Shown in pieces: positions 7,441 to 22,324 of a stretch of 64,000 nt of DNA (position 1 is its first letter; each line of letters starts with the position of its first letter). A program made the position numbers and the translations under genes. The stretch is from Acanthosoma haemorrhoidale (lineage: Eukaryota > Arthropoda > Insecta > Hemiptera > Acanthosomatidae). Location: NCBI GenBank assembly GCA_930367205.1, contig OV884011.1, forward strand, positions 144,953,937-145,017,936, given 5' to 3'. The notes under the pieces are model-generated. The model did not search any database. It was given only the letters and a program-made list of their open reading frames with translations, and had not been told where the DNA came from.

Positions 7441-10400
7441 TTTCTTTCAAAACCCCGGCCCGGTCTACAATAGGGAGAAACAATGCGCCGAAACTAAACA
7501 TCCGAACTAGCGACTAAATCAAATTAGAAGATAAGAAACATCAAGGCTATAAATCCGACAGCTGAAATTCTCCGTAAATAGGAAAATTTGTAATATTATC
7601 GCATATCAAGCCTGTTAGAAGTAAGATAATCTGTAAGCTTGTATTTATTGTATGACTGTGTGAATGCATTTATTTGTTATTAATATCCTGTGCCCAGGTT
7701 TTGGTCCGCCATCATGACTGCATCCAGGTTTCGAGTACAATCTGGATAAAGTCATGGTGACTAGCCAGAAACAGCTGAGACATCAATTATTCAACATTTT
7801 CTGAAACACCGATGGATCAACAGTCCAAAGAAAAATTCTTCTTTCAGAACCCCGGCCTAGTCTAGAGGAGGGCAGAACGATGCACCGAAAGTAAAAGGCC
7901 GAACTACCGACTAAATCAAATTAGAAGAAAAGAAACACCAAGGCTATAATGCCGACAGCTGAGATTCTCTGTAAATAAGAAAATTTGTAATAGTATAGCT
8001 TTTCACGACTTTTTGAAGTAACAGGCTTTGTAAGCTTGTCTTTAAACCATGAGTTAACCGTGTTGCATGCATTTATGTGTTATTTATATCCTGTGCTCAG
8101 GTCCTGGCACATTTCCAGGTTCTGGTCCGCCATCATGACTGCATCCAGGTTTTGAGTACAATCTAGATGAAGTCATGATGACTAACCAGAACCAACTGAG
8201 ACATCGAAGATTCAACATTCCCTGAGAACCTAATGGATCAAAAGCCCTAGAAAAGTATATCCAAGGCTGCAAAGGTAACAGTTGGGATTTCCTTTAAATA
8301 AGATAGTTTTTATAGTAGTCATGATGTTCTTTGCAGGTCTTGTAGATGTAAGAGAATTTCTTAGCTTGTCTTTAACGTGTAATTTTACAGTTCTGCATGA
8401 ATTTATTCGTGTTTTAGCGGCATATCCCGTGCTTTTTAAGTCTGTTAGAAGTATGAGAATTTGCCTTGGATGCCATTCATTTTTAGAGGTCTTTTTTCGT
8501 TTTTAATATTTAGCCTTTTGTAGTTACACGGGTAAATGGATTTCTTCTACTATCTGTGCTTAATTTCACCCTTAGGATAAATAGTTGAGGTGTGAAATAT
8601 CGTTAAAACTCTCAAACCGGTTAAATAATCAGTTTCGAAGCACTGTGAATGTGATAAAAGTCAATTCATGAAAACGAAATATTTAAAAATGTTTTTCTGA
8701 AACACCAAAATTATGAAAATGTTCGTAAATATGTGGTAAATAATGGTAGATATATTTAAACCAAAAAAAATTAATTATTGTAATCCAAAATATTCCAGAT
8801 GTTTATCTGGACACTCTAGTCTAGACGTCTGACCTTGCAATTTTTTCAAGAGAGTTGTATATCTGCATATTTTTAGACCTCAATCGTTTTTAATTATACA
8901 ATTATAGATTCTCAATAGCTTTATTCTATTTCCTGTAGCTTGGCTACATTTTATACATGTTATAATAAAAAAATAGCCATAGTAAAGACCTCAATCGTCC
9001 CGTATTCATGTACTAGTTGGGACAGGTTGTGTGGTGGTCTTAGTTACGGTCCGCAAATATAGATGCCCAAACGCTTTTACGCCACATTCCCAGTGTAAAG
9101 TGTGTCTTCTCTAGTTATAGTATTCATTATCGGAGCGGCGTGTTGTGCAGATAAGTTCGGTTAGTTGAACATAAGAATCCAAATGCATTGCGTATGACTG
9201 TGTGACTTACTACTTGCCTATTTACGGTGTGAAAATCGGTTTCCATTCAATGTCGCTACATCTTATCAGGTATGTGAACATATTTATTTGGGTATTTCTA
9301 GTCTAGGTTTACAAAGTGAAATTAAATATGTGAGTTTTAACATGGATCATGCTAAAAGGTGTGTGTTGGAAATATGCTTACTCTCCATGTATGGTTGACA
9401 ATTGCTGTAAATATGCAAATGTAATATATTAGTGATTTTGTCAGATGCATCTCTTCAGTTAACGGTGTGCGGTTATTTTTATTTTAAAAGTATATGAGCG
9501 GTTTTTTTTTTTTGTTTGAATATATTAAAATAGTTTACTAATTCATACTAACTTTAAAATTCACGTAGCAATAATTTGTCGACTAAAAAAAAAATTGAGC
9601 AAATATTTGCTTATCTGCCTTCGAATCACAAGTATTAATAATTTGTTCGTTATTTACAATTTTAAAACGTGTAGAATGTGGTCCATGGAAGTTTGCAAAT
9701 GAAATTCATATTATTACTTATTTGTATTCAAGATAATATTTGTCTAAAACTGCTGGAACAAAGAAGGGAATATTTACATTCCAGGAGGGGATCTGTTGTA
9801 TGATTAGCAGCAAAGCAGGCATTTTTTTAAAATTTCTGATTCCTGCTATGTCAAAATGTAATTAGTTTTCTTTGGTTTCCCTAGATAACCTTCATTTAGG
9901 AAACTCTTCAAATGATTGCTCCTAAACGTTGTATCCAATGTCTTGGCTATAGTATAATCCATGTTATTCTTGGCATGGTGGTGAATTTATTTTGGAGACT
10001 ACCATAGTAGTTTCCTAAGTTGGTTTCTCCGGTGTCTATATTGGTCTGTTCTGTACACGGTTTTTGTCTTGTTGCGAGAAAATTCGATATTCTCTTCCAT
10101 ATGTAAACCGTATTTCTTTTAAGTGTGTTATTATTCGGAAAGGTTTATGTTTGTTATATTTTGTGGGATATATTGATTTAGCCATATGGGCTATCGGTTA
10201 TTTTTTCTAACATGAGTAACTAGCCTCCTAGTTTTTGTTGGGTTTTCCTGCCTGGCTTGTGTTTTATTGTTTTCTCATAGCGAGATGTTTCCCGAGAATA
10301 ATGGCCTCAGGTATGTTAGGGATCTTTCACTTATAGCCCGACCGAGGTACAAAGACGACCCCAAACATTTTTCTTATTTTGTACACACCATTGTTACTAG

Positions 10401-11161
10401 TTGGTTTATAGGAACAGGTGTTCCCAAAATTATTTTTTGCACTAAAATAAATAATTAACTATAAGGAAACTGATACAGTTACTGTAGATTAGCTTTATCG
10501 GAGTGAAGGTGTGGGGTCAATTATATTAGGATCTACAAGTATAGATATAGGGATAACCAGAATTTAGCATAAATCGATTTAAATAATACCATTTAGGTTG
10601 GCTAACGCCCCTTTATAATAAATATCATAACTCACCAGTTTAATTGTAAATCCAGGATTTTAGTACAATCTTGATGAAGTCATGATGACTAACAAGAACC
10701 AGCTGAGAGATGGAAGATTCAAAATTTCCAAGACCTCAATAGATCAACCGCCCAAAGGAATATTCTTCTTTCAGAACTCCGACCCTGTCTAGAGGAGGCA
10801 AATCGACGCACTGAAAGAAAACGGCCAAACTAGCGACTAAAGCAAATAAGAAGAAATGCAGCACCAAGACTTTAATGCCGACAGCAGAAATTCTCCGTAA
10901 ATATGAAAATGTGTAATACTATAGTATATCAAGCCTGTAAGAAGTAAGATACTTTGTTAGCTTGTATCAATCAAATGTCTGTGTTGCATGGATTAATTTG
11001 TTATTAATATCCTGTGTCCAGCACCTGGTCCACTATCATGACTATGTCATGGTTTTGAGTATAACCTGGATGAAGTCATGCTGACTAGCCAGAACCAACC
11101 GAGACATTGAAAATTCAACATTTCTTTAGACCACAAAGGATCAAAAGCCGAAAGAAAGATT
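7441..11161 (+). repeat. Tandem unit 3 (3721 bp)
   Basis: Full unit with 12 T in the T tract. Its start reads GGCCCGG and ATGCGCCG, shared with units 4-6. Apart from that it is nearly identical to unit 2 across its whole length, including the GTCAG and GCAGAAA variants. Confidence 0.98.
9250..10458 (+). CDS. Candidate two-exon small ORF, unit 3
   Basis: Exons 9250-9269 and 10281-10458. Identical in coding sequence to unit 2 (GGC, CGA, AAA silent forms). Confidence 0.33.
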
Positions 11162-14100
11162 TTTCTTTCAAAACCCCGGCCCGGTCTACAATAGGGAGAA
11201 ACAATGCGCCGAAACTAAACATCCGAACTAGCGACTAAATCAAATTAGAAGATAAGAAACATCAAGGCTATAAATCCGACAGCTGAAATTCTCCGTAAAT
11301 AGGAAAATTTGTAATATTATCGCATATCAAGCCTGTTAGAAGTAAGATAATCTGTAAGCTTGTATTTATTGTATGACTGTGTGAATGCATTTATTTGTTA
11401 TTAATATCCTGTGCCCAGGTTTTGGTCCGCCATCATGACTGCATCCAGGTTTCGAGTACAATCTGGATAAAGTCATGGTGACTAGCCAGAAACAGCTGAG
11501 ACATCAATTATTCAACATTTTCTGAAACACCGATGGATCAACAGTCCAAAGAAAAATTCTTCTTTCAGAACCCCGGCCTAGTCTAGAGGAGGGCAGAACG
11601 ATGCACCGAAAGTAAAAGGCCGAACTACCGACTAAATCAAATTAGAAGAAAAGAAACACCAAGGCTATAATGCCGACAGCTGAGATTCTCTGTAAATAAG
11701 AAAATTTGTAATAGTATAGCTTTTCACGACTTTTTGAAGTAACAGGCTTTGTAAGCTTGTCTTTAAACCATGAGTTAACCGTGTTGCATGCATTTATGTG
11801 TTATTTATATCCTGTGCTCAGGTCCTGGCACATTTCCAGGTTCTGGTCCGCCATCATGACTGCATCCAGGTTTTGAGTACAATCTAGATGAAGTCATGAT
11901 GACTAACCAGAACCAACTGAGACATCGAAGATTCAACATTCCCTGAGAACCTAATGGATCAAAAGCCCTAGAAAAGTATATCCAAGGCTGCAAAGGTAAC
12001 AGTTGGGATTTCCTTTAAATAAGATAGTTTTTATAGTAGTCATGATGTTCTTTGCAGGTCTTGTAGATGTAAGAGAATTTCTTAGCTTGTCTTTAACGTG
12101 TAATTTTACAGTTCTGCATGAATTTATTCGTGTTTTAGCGGCATATCCCGTGCTTTTTAAGTCTGTTAGAAGTATGAGAATTTGCCTTGGATGCCATTCA
12201 TTTTTAGAGGTCTTTTTTCGTTTTTAATATTTAGCCTTTTGTAGTTACACGGGTAAATGGATTTCTTCTACTATCTGTGCTTAATTTCACCCTTAGGATA
12301 AATAGTTGAGGTGTGAAATATCGTTAAAACTCTCAAACCGGTTAAATAATCAGTTTCGAAGCACTGTGAATGTGATAAAAGTCAATTCATGAAAACGAAA
12401 TATTTAAAAATGTTTTTCTGAAACACCAAAATTATGAAAATGTTCGTAAATATGTGGTAAATAATGGTAGATATATTTAAACCAAAAAAAATTAATTATT
12501 GTAATCCAAAATATTCCAGATGTTTATCTGGACACTCTAGTCTAGACGTCTGACCTTGCAATTTTTTCAAGAGAGTTGTATATCTGCATATTTTTAGACC
12601 TCAATCGTTTTTAATTATACAATTATAGATTCTCAATAGCTTTATTCTATTTCCTGTAGCTTGGCTACATTTTATACATGTTATAATAAAAAAATAGCCA
12701 TAGTAAAGACCTCAATCGTCCCGTATTCATGTACTAGTTGGGACAGGTTGTGTGGTGGTCTTAGTTACGGTCCGCAAATATAGATGCCCAAACGCTTTTA
12801 CGCCACATTCCCAGTGTAAAGTGTGTCTTCTCTAGTTATAGTATTCATTATCGGAGCGGCGTGTTGTGCAGATAAGTTCGGTTAGTTGAACATAAGAATC
12901 CAAATGCATTGCGTATGACTGTGTGACTTACTACTTGCCTATTTACGGTGTGAAAATCGGTTTCCATTCAATGTCGCTACATCTTATCAGGTATGTGAAC
13001 ATATTTATTTGGGTATTTCTAGTCTAGGTTTACAAAGTGAAATTAAATATGTGAGTTTTAACATGGATCATGCTAAAAGGTGTGTGTTGGAAATATGCTT
13101 ACTCTCCATGTATGGTTGACAATTGCTGTAAATATGCAAATGTAATATATTAGTGATTTTGTCAGATGCATCTCTTCAGTTAACGGTGTGCGGTTATTTT
13201 TATTTTAAAAGTATATGAGCGGTTTTTTTTTTTTGTTTGAATATATTAAAATAGTTTACTAATTCATACTAACTTTAAAATTCACGTAGCAATAATTTGT
13301 CGACTAAAAAAAAAATTGAGCAAATATTTGCTTATCTGCCTTCGAATCACAATTATTAATAATTTGTTCGTTATTTACAATTTTAAAACGTGTAGAATGT
13401 GGTCCATGGAAGTTTGCAAATGAAATTCATATTATTACTTATTTGTATTCAAGATAATATTTGTCTAAAACTGCTGGAACAAAGAAGGGAATATTTACAT
13501 TCCAGGAGGGGATCTGTTGTATGATTAGCAGCAAAGCAGGCATTTTTTTAAAATTTCTGATTCCTGCTATGTCAAAATGTAATTAGTTTTCTTTGGTTTC
13601 CCTAGATAACCTTCATTTAGGAAACTCTTCAAATGATTGCTCCTAAACGTTGTATCCAATGTCTTGGCTATAGTATAATCCATGTTATTCTTGGCATGGT
13701 GGTGAATTTATTTTGGAGACTACCATAGTAGTTTCCTAAGTTGGTTTCTCCGGTGTCTATATTGGTCTGTTCTGTACACGGTTTTTGTCTTGTTGCGAGA
13801 AAATTCGATATTCTCTTCCATATGTAAACCGTATTTCTTTTAAGTGTGTTATTATTCGGAAAGGTTTATGTTTGTTATATTTTGTGGGATATATTGATTT
13901 AGCCATATGGGCTATCGGTTATTTTTTCTAACATGAGTAACTAGCCTCCTAGTTTTTGTTGGGTTTTCCTGCCTGGCTTGTGTTTTATTGTTTTCTCATA
14001 GCGAGATGTTTCCCGAGAATAATGGCCTCAGGTATGTTAGGGATCTTTCACTTATAGCCCGACCGAGGTACAAAGACGACCCCAAACATTTTTCTTATTT

Positions 14101-14882
14101 TGTACACACCATTGTTACTAGTTGGTTTATAGGAACAGGTGTTCCCAAAATTATTTTTTGCACTAAAATAAATAATTAACTATAAGGAAACTGATACAGT
14201 TACTGTAGATTAGCTTTATCGGAGTGAAGGTGTGGGGTCAATTATATTAGGATCTACAAGTATAGATATAGGGATAACCAGAATTTAGCATAAATCGATT
14301 TAAATAATACCATTTAGGTTGGCTAACGCCCCTTTATAATAAATATCATAACTCACCAGTTTAATTGTAAATCCAGGATTTTAGTACAATCTTGATGAAG
14401 TCATGATGACTAACAAGAACCAGCTGAGAGATGGAAGATTCAAAATTTCCAAGACCTCAATAGATCAACCGCCCAAAGGAATATTCTTCTTTCAGAACTC
14501 CGACCCTGTCTAGAGGAGGCAAATCGACGCACTGAAAGAAAACGGCCAAACTAGCGACTAAAGCAAATAAGAAGAAATGCAGCACCAAGACTTTAATGCC
14601 GACAGCAGAAATTCTCCGTAAATATGAAAATGTGTAATACTATAGTATATCAAGCCTGTAAGAAGTAAGATACTTTGTTAGCTTGTATCAATCAAATGTC
14701 TGTGTTGCATGGATTAATTTGTTATTAATATCCTGTGTCCAGCACCTGGTCCACTATCATGACTATGTCATGGTTTTGAGTATAACCTGGATGAAGTCAT
14801 GCTGACTAGCCAGAACCAACCGAGACATTGAAAATTCAACATTTCTTTAGACCACAAAGGATCAAAAGCCGAAAGAAAGATT
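11162..14882 (+). repeat. Tandem unit 4 (3721 bp)
   Basis: Full unit of the units 2-5 family. It has the derived base T in CACAATTATT near 13350 (CACAAGTATT in most units), shared only with unit 5. That marks units 4 and 5 as the product of a very recent duplication. Confidence 0.98.
12971..14179 (+). CDS. Candidate two-exon small ORF, unit 4
   Basis: Exons 12971-12990 and 14002-14179. Coding sequence as in units 2 and 3; the only nearby novelty is an intronic G-to-T change (CACAATTATT). Confidence 0.33.
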
Positions 14883-17800
14883 TTTCTTTCAAAACCCCGG
14901 CCCGGTCTACAATAGGGAGAAACAATGCGCCGAAACTAAACATCCGAACTAGCGACTAAATCAAATTAGAAGATAAGAAACATCAAGGCTATAAATCCGA
15001 CAGCTGAAATTCTCCGTAAATAGGAAAATTTGTAATATTATCGCATATCAAGCCTGTTAGAAGTAAGATAATCTGTAAGCTTGTATTTATTGTATGACTG
15101 TGTGAATGCATTTATTTGTTATTAATATCCTGTGCCCAGGTTTTGGTCCGCCATCATGACTGCATCCAGGTTTCGAGTACAATCTGGATAAAGTCATGGT
15201 GACTAGCCAGAAACAGCTGAGACATCAATTATTCAACATTTTCTGAAACACCGATGGATCAACAGTCCAAAGAAAAATTCTTCTTTCAGAACCCCGGCCT
15301 AGTCTAGAGGAGGGCAGAACGATGCACCGAAAGTAAAAGGCCGAACTACCGACTAAATCAAATTAGAAGAAAAGAAACACCAAGGCTATAATGCCGACAG
15401 CTGAGATTCTCTGTAAATAAGAAAATTTGTAATAGTATAGCTTTTCACGACTTTTTGAAGTAACAGGCTTTGTAAGCTTGTCTTTAAACCATGAGTTAAC
15501 CGTGTTGCATGCATTTATGTGTTATTTATATCCTGTGCTCAGGTCCTGGCACATTTCCAGGTTCTGGTCCGCCATCATGACTGCATCCAGGTTTTGAGTA
15601 CAATCTAGATGAAGTCATGATGACTAACCAGAACCAACTGAGACATCGAAGATTCAACATTCCCTGAGAACCTAATGGATCAAAAGCCCTAGAAAAGTAT
15701 ATCCAAGGCTGCAAAGGTAACAGTTGGGATTTCCTTTAAATAAGATAGTTTTTATAGTAGTCATGATGTTCTTTGCAGGTCTTGTAGATGTAAGAGAATT
15801 TCTTAGCTTGTCTTTAACGTGTAATTTTACAGTTCTGCATGAATTTATTCGTGTTTTAGCGGCATATCCCGTGCTTTTTAAGTCTGTTAGAAGTATGAGA
15901 ATTTGCCTTGGATGCCATTCATTTTTAGAGGTCTTTTTTCGTTTTTAATATTTAGCCTTTTGTAGTTACACGGGTAAATGGATTTCTTCTACTATCTGTG
16001 CTTAATTTCACCCTTAGGATAAATAGTTGAGGTGTGAAATATCGTTAAAACTCTCAAACCGGTTAAATAATCAGTTTCGAAGCACTGTGAATGTGATAAA
16101 AGTCAATTCATGAAAACGAAATATTTAAAAATGTTTTTCTGAAACACCAAAATTATGAAAATGTTCGTAAATATGTGGTAAATAATGGTAGATATATTTA
16201 AACCAAAAAAAATTAATTATTGTAATCCAAAATATTCCAGATGTTTATCTGGACACTCTAGTCTAGACGTCTGACCTTGCAATTTTTTCAAGAGAGTTGT
16301 ATATCTGCATATTTTTAGACCTCAATCGTTTTTAATTATACAATTATAGATTCTCAATAGCTTTATTCTATTTCCTGTAGCTTGGCTACATTTTATACAT
16401 GTTATAATAAAAAAAATAGCCATAGTAAAGACCTCAATCGTCCCGTATTCATGTACTAGTTGGGACAGGTTGTGTGGTGGTCTTAGTTACGGTCCGCAAA
16501 TATAGATGCCCAAACGCTTTTACGCCACATTCCCAGTGTAAAGTGTGTCTTCTCTAGTTATAGTATTCATTATCGGAGCGGCGTGTTGTGCAGATAAGTT
16601 CGGTTAGTTGAACATAAGAATCCAAATGCATTGCGTATGACTGTGTGACTTACTACTTGCCTATTTACGGTGTGAAAATCGGTTTCCATTCAATGTCGCT
16701 ACATCTTATCAGGTATGTGAACATATTTATTTGGGTATTTCTAGTCTAGGTTTACAAAGTGAAATTAAATATGTGAGTTTTAACATGGATCATGCTAAAA
16801 GGTGTGTGTTGGAAATATGCTTACTCTCCATGTATGGTTGACAATTGCTGTAAATATGCAAATGTAATATATTAGTGATTTTGTCAGATGCATCTCTTCA
16901 GTTAACGGTGTGCGGTTATTTTTATTTTAAAAGTATATGAGCGGTTTTTTTTTTTTGTTTGAATATATTAAAATAGTTTACTAATTCATACTAACTTTAA
17001 AATTCACGTAGCAATAATTTGTCGACTAAAAAAAAAATTGAGCAAATATTTGCTTATCTGCCTTCGAATCACAATTATTAATAATTTGTTCGTTATTTAC
17101 AATTTTAAAACGTGTAGAATGTGGTCCATGGAAGTTTGCAAATGAAATTCATATTATTACTTATTTGTATTCAAGATAATATTTGTCTAAAACTGCTGGA
17201 ACAAAGAAGGGAATATTTACATTCCAGGAGGGGATCTGTTGTATGATTAGCAGCAAAGCAGGCATTTTTTTAAAATTTCTGATTCCTGCTATGTCAAAAT
17301 GTAATTAGTTTTCTTTGGTTTCCCTAGATAACCTTCATTTAGGAAACTCTTCAAATGATTGCTCCTAAACGTTGTATCCAATGTCTTGGCTATAGTATAA
17401 TCCATGTTATTCTTGGCATGGTGGTGAATTTATTTTGGAGACTACCATAGTAGTTTCCTAAGTTGGTTTCTCCGGTGTCTATATTGGTCTGTTCTGTACA
17501 CGGTTTTTGTCTTGTTGCGAGAAAATTCGATATTCTCTTCCATATGTAAACCGTATTTCTTTTAAGTGTGTTATTATTCGGAAAGGTTTATGTTTGTTAT
17601 ATTTTGTGGGATATATTGATTTAGCCATATGGGCTATCGGTTATTTTTTCTAACATGAGTAACTAGCCTCCTAGTTTTTGTTGGGTTTTCCTGCCTGGCT
17701 TGTGTTTTATTGTTTTCTCATAGCGAGATGTTTCCCGAGAATAATGGCCTCAGGTATGTTAGGGATCTTTCACTTATAGCCCGACCGAGGTACAAAGACG

Positions 17801-18604
17801 ACCCCAAACATTTTTCTTATTTTGTACACACCATTGTTACTAGTTGGTTTATAGGAACAGGTGTTCCCAAAATTATTTTTTGCACTAAAATAAATAATTA
17901 ACTATAAGGAAACTGATACAGTTACTGTAGATTAGCTTTATCGGAGTGAAGGTGTGGGGTCAATTATATTAGGATCTACAAGTATAGATATAGGGATAAC
18001 CAGAATTTAGCATAAATCGATTTAAATAATACCATTTAGGTTGGCTAACGCCCCTTTATAATAAATATCATAACTCACCAGTTTAATTGTAAATCCAGGA
18101 TTTTAGTACAATCTTGATGAAGTCATGATGACTAACAAGAACCAGCTGAGAGATGGAAGATTCAAAATTTCCAAGACCTCAATAGATCAACCGCCCAAAG
18201 GAATATTCTTCTTTCAGAACTCCGACCCTGTCTAGAGGAGGCAAATCGACGCACTGAAAGAAAACGGCCAAACTAGCGACTAAAGCAAATAAGAAGAAAT
18301 GCAGCACCAAGACTTTAATGCCGACAGCAGAAATTCTCCGTAAATATGAAAATGTGTAATACTATAGTATATCAAGCCTGTAAGAAGTAAGATACTTTGT
18401 TAGCTTGTATCAATCAAATGTCTGTGTTGCATGGATTAATTTGTTATTAATATCCTGTGTCCAGCACCTGGTCCACTATCATGACTATGTCATGGTTTTG
18501 AGTATAACCTGGATGAAGTCATGCTGACTAGCCAGAACCAACCGAGACATTGAAAATTCAACATTTCTTTAGACCACAAAGGATCAAAAGCCGAAAGAAA
18601 GATT
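14883..18604 (+). repeat. Tandem unit 5 (3722 bp)
   Basis: The longest unit: 12 T in the T tract plus one extra A in the A run of TATAATAAAAAAAATAGCC near 16410. It shares CACAATTATT with unit 4 and is otherwise of the units 2-5 type. Confidence 0.98.
16693..17901 (+). CDS. Candidate two-exon small ORF, unit 5
   Basis: Exons 16693-16712 and 17724-17901. Coding sequence as in units 2-4. Shifted by one base relative to the unit start because of an extra A upstream. Confidence 0.33.
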
Positions 18605-21600
18605 TTTCTTTCAAAACCCCGGCCCGGTCTACAATAGGGAGAAACAATGCGCCGAAACTAAACATCCGAACTAGCGACTAAATCAAATTAGAAGATAAGA
18701 AACATCAAGGCTATAAATCCGACAGCTGAAATTCTCCGTAAATAGGAAAATTTGTAATATTATCGCATATCAAGCCTGTTAGAAGTAAGATAATCTGTAA
18801 GCTTGTATTTATTGTATGACTGTGTGAATGCATTTATTTGTTATTAATATCCTGTGCCCAGGTTTTGGTCCGCCATCATGACTGCATCCAGGTTTCGAGT
18901 ACAATCTGGATAAAGTCATGGTGACTAGCCAGAAACAGCTGAGACATCAATTATTCAACATTTTCTGAAACACCGATGGATCAACAGTCCAAAGAAAAAT
19001 TCTTCTTTCAGAACCCCGGCCTAGTCTAGAGGAGGGCAGAACGATGCACCGAAAGTAAAAGGCCGAACTACCGACTAAATCAAATTAGAAGAAAAGAAAC
19101 ACCAAGGCTATAATGCCGACAGCTGAGATTCTCTGTAAATAAGAAAATTTGTAATAGTATAGCTTTTCACGACTTTTTGAAGTAACAGGCTTTGTAAGCT
19201 TGTCTTTAAACCATGAGTTAACCGTGTTGCATGCATTTATGTGTTATTTATATCCTGTGCTCAGGTCCTGGCACATTTCCAGGTTCTGGTCCGCCATCAT
19301 GACTGCATCCAGGTTTTGAGTACAATCTAGATGAAGTCATGATGACTAACCAGAACCAACTGAGACATCGAAGATTCAACATTCCCTGAGAACCTAATGG
19401 ATCAAAAGCCCTAGAAAAGTATATCCAAGGCTGCAAAGGTAACAGTTGGGATTTCCTTTAAATAAGATAGTTTTTATAGTAGTCATGATGTTCTTTGCAG
19501 GTCTTGTAGATGTAAGAGAATTTCTTAGCTTGTCTTTAACGTGTAATTTTACAGTTCTGCATGAATTTATTCGTGTTTTAGCGGCATATCCCGTGCTTTT
19601 TAAGTCTGTTAGAAGTATGAGAATTTGCCTTGGATGCCATTCATTTTTAGAGGTCTTTTTTCGTTTTTAATATTTAGCCTTTTGTAGTTACACGGGTAAA
19701 TGGATTTCTTCTACTATCTGTGCTTAATTTCACCCTTAGGATAAATAGTTGAGGTGTGAAATATCGTTAAAACTCTCAAACCGGTTAAATAATCAGTTTC
19801 GAAGCACTGTGAATGTGATAAAAGTCAATTCATGAAAACGAAATATTTAAAAATGTTTTTCTGAAACACCAAAATTATGAAAATGTTCGTAAATATGTGG
19901 TAAATAATGGTAGATATATTTAAACCAAAAAAAATTAATTATTGTAATCCAAAATATTCCAGATGTTTATCTGGACACTCTAGTCTAGACGTCTGACCTT
20001 GCAATTTTTTCAAGAGAGTTGTATATCTGCATATTTTTAGACCTCAATCGTTTTTAATTATACAATTATAGATTCTCAATAGCTTTATTCTATTTCCTGT
20101 AGCTTGGCTACATTTTATACATGTTATAATAAAAAAATAGCCATAGTAAAGACCTCAATCGTCCCGTATTCATGTACTAGTTGGGACAGGTTGTGTGGTG
20201 GTCTTAGTTACGGTCCGCAAATATAGATGCCCAAACGCTTTTACGCCACATTCCCAGTGTAAAGTGTGTCTTCTCTAGTTATAGTATTCATTATCGGAGC
20301 GGCGTGTTGTGCAGATAAGTTCGGTTAGTTGAACATAAGAATCCAAATGCATTGCGTATGACTGTGTGACTTACTACTTGCCTATTTACGGTGTGAAAAT
20401 CGGTTTCCATTCAATGTCGCTACATCTTATCAGGTATGTGAACATATTTATTTGGGTATTTCTAGTCTAGGTTTACAAAGTGAAATTAAATATGTGAGTT
20501 TTAACATGGATCATGCTAAAAGGTGTGTGTTGGAAATATGCTTACTCTCCATGTATGGTTGACAATTGCTGTAAATATGCAAATGTAATATATTAGTGAT
20601 TTTGTCAGATGCATCTCTTCAGTTAACGGTGTGCGGTTATTTTTATTTTAAAAGTATATGAGCGGTTTTTTTTTTTGTTTGAATATATTAAAATAGTTTA
20701 CTAATTCATACTAACTTTAAAATTCACGTAGCAATAATTTGTCGACTAAAAAAAAAATTGAGCAAATATTTGCTTATCTGCCTTCGAATCACAAGTATTA
20801 ATAATTTGTTCGTTATTTACAATTATAAAACGTGTAGAATGTGGTCCATGGAAGTTTGCAAATGAAATTCATATTATTACTTATTTGTATTCAAGATAAT
20901 ATTTGTCTAAAACTGCTGGAACAAAGAAGGGAATATTTACATTCCAGGAGGGGATCTGTTGTATGATTAGCAGCAAAGCAGGCATTTTTTTAAAATTTCT
21001 GATTCCTGCTATGTCAAAATGTAATTAGTTTTCTTTGGTTTCCCTAGATAACCTTCATTTAGGAAACTCTTCAAATGATTGCTCCTAAACGTTGTATCCA
21101 ATGTCTTGGCTATAGTATAATCCATGTTATTCTTGGCATGGTGGTGAATTTATTTTGGAGACTACAATAGTAGTTTCCTAAGTTGGTTTCTCCGGTGTCT
21201 ATATTGGTCTGTTCTGTACACGGTTTTTGTCTTGTTGCGAGAAAATTCGATATTCTCTTCCATATGTAAACCGTATTTCTTTTAAGTGTGCTATTATTCG
21301 GAAAGGTTTATGTTTGTTATATTTTGTGGGATATATTGATTTAGCCATATGGGCTATCGGTTATTTTTTCTAACATGACTAACTAGCCTCCTAGTTTTTG
21401 TTGGGTTTTCCTGCCTGGCTTGTGTTTTATTGCTTTCTCATAGCGAGATGTTTCCCGAGAATAATGGTCTCAGGTATGTTAGGGATCTTTCACTTATAGC
21501 CCGTCCGAGGTACAAAGACGACCCCAAACATTTTTCTTATTTTGTACACACCATTGTTACTAGTTGGTTTATAGGAACAGGTGTTCCCAAGATTATTTTT

Positions 21601-22324
21601 TGCACTAAAATAAATAATTAACTATAAGGAAACTGATACAGTTACTGTAGATTAGCTTTATCGGAGTGAAGGTGTGGGGTCAATTATATTAGGATCTACA
21701 AGTATAGATATAGGGATAACCAGAATTTAGCATAAATCGATTTAAATAATACCATTTAGGTTGGCTAACGCCCCTTTATAATAAATATCATAACTCACCA
21801 GTTTAATTGTAAATCCAGGATTTTAGTACAATCTTGATGAAGTCATGATGACTAACAAGAACCAGCTGAGAGATGGAAGATTCAAAATTTCCAAGACCTC
21901 AATAGATCAACCGCCCAAAGGAATATTCTTCTTTCAGAACTCCGACCCTGTCTAGAGGAGGCAAATCGACGCACTGAAAGAAAACGGCCAAACTAGCGAC
22001 TAAAGCAAATAAGAAGAAATGCAGCACCAAGACTTTAATGCCGACAGCTGAAATTCTCCGTAAATATGAAAATGTGTAATACTATAGTATATCAAGCCTG
22101 TAAGAAGTAAGATACTTTGTTAGCTTGTATCAATCAAATGTCTGTGTTGCATGGATTAATTTGTTATTAATATCCTGTGTCCAGCACCTGGTCCACTATC
22201 ATGACTATGTCATGGTTTTGAGTATAACCTGGATGAAGTCATGCTGACTAGCCAGAACCAACCGAGACATTGAAAATTCAACATTTCTTTAGACCACAAA
22301 GGATCAAAAGCCGAAAGAAAGATT
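18605..22324 (+). repeat. Tandem unit 6 (3720 bp), mosaic
   Basis: The left part carries the units 3-5 markers (GGCCCGG, ATGCGCC, GTCAG). The right part carries markers of units 7 and 9 (ACTACAATAG, GTGTGCTATT, GGTCTC). Private changes are ATTATAAAA near 20822 and ATGACTAACT near 21376. The switch in marker type suggests a conversion or exchange junction between about offset 2020 and 2560. Confidence 0.97.
20414..21621 (+). CDS. Candidate two-exon small ORF, unit 6
   Basis: Exons 20414-20433 and 21444-21621. It returns to the unit-1 codons (Gly GGT, Arg CGT, Lys AAG). The branch region reads ATGACTAACTAG, adding a second CTAAC near 21377. Confidence 0.33.
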
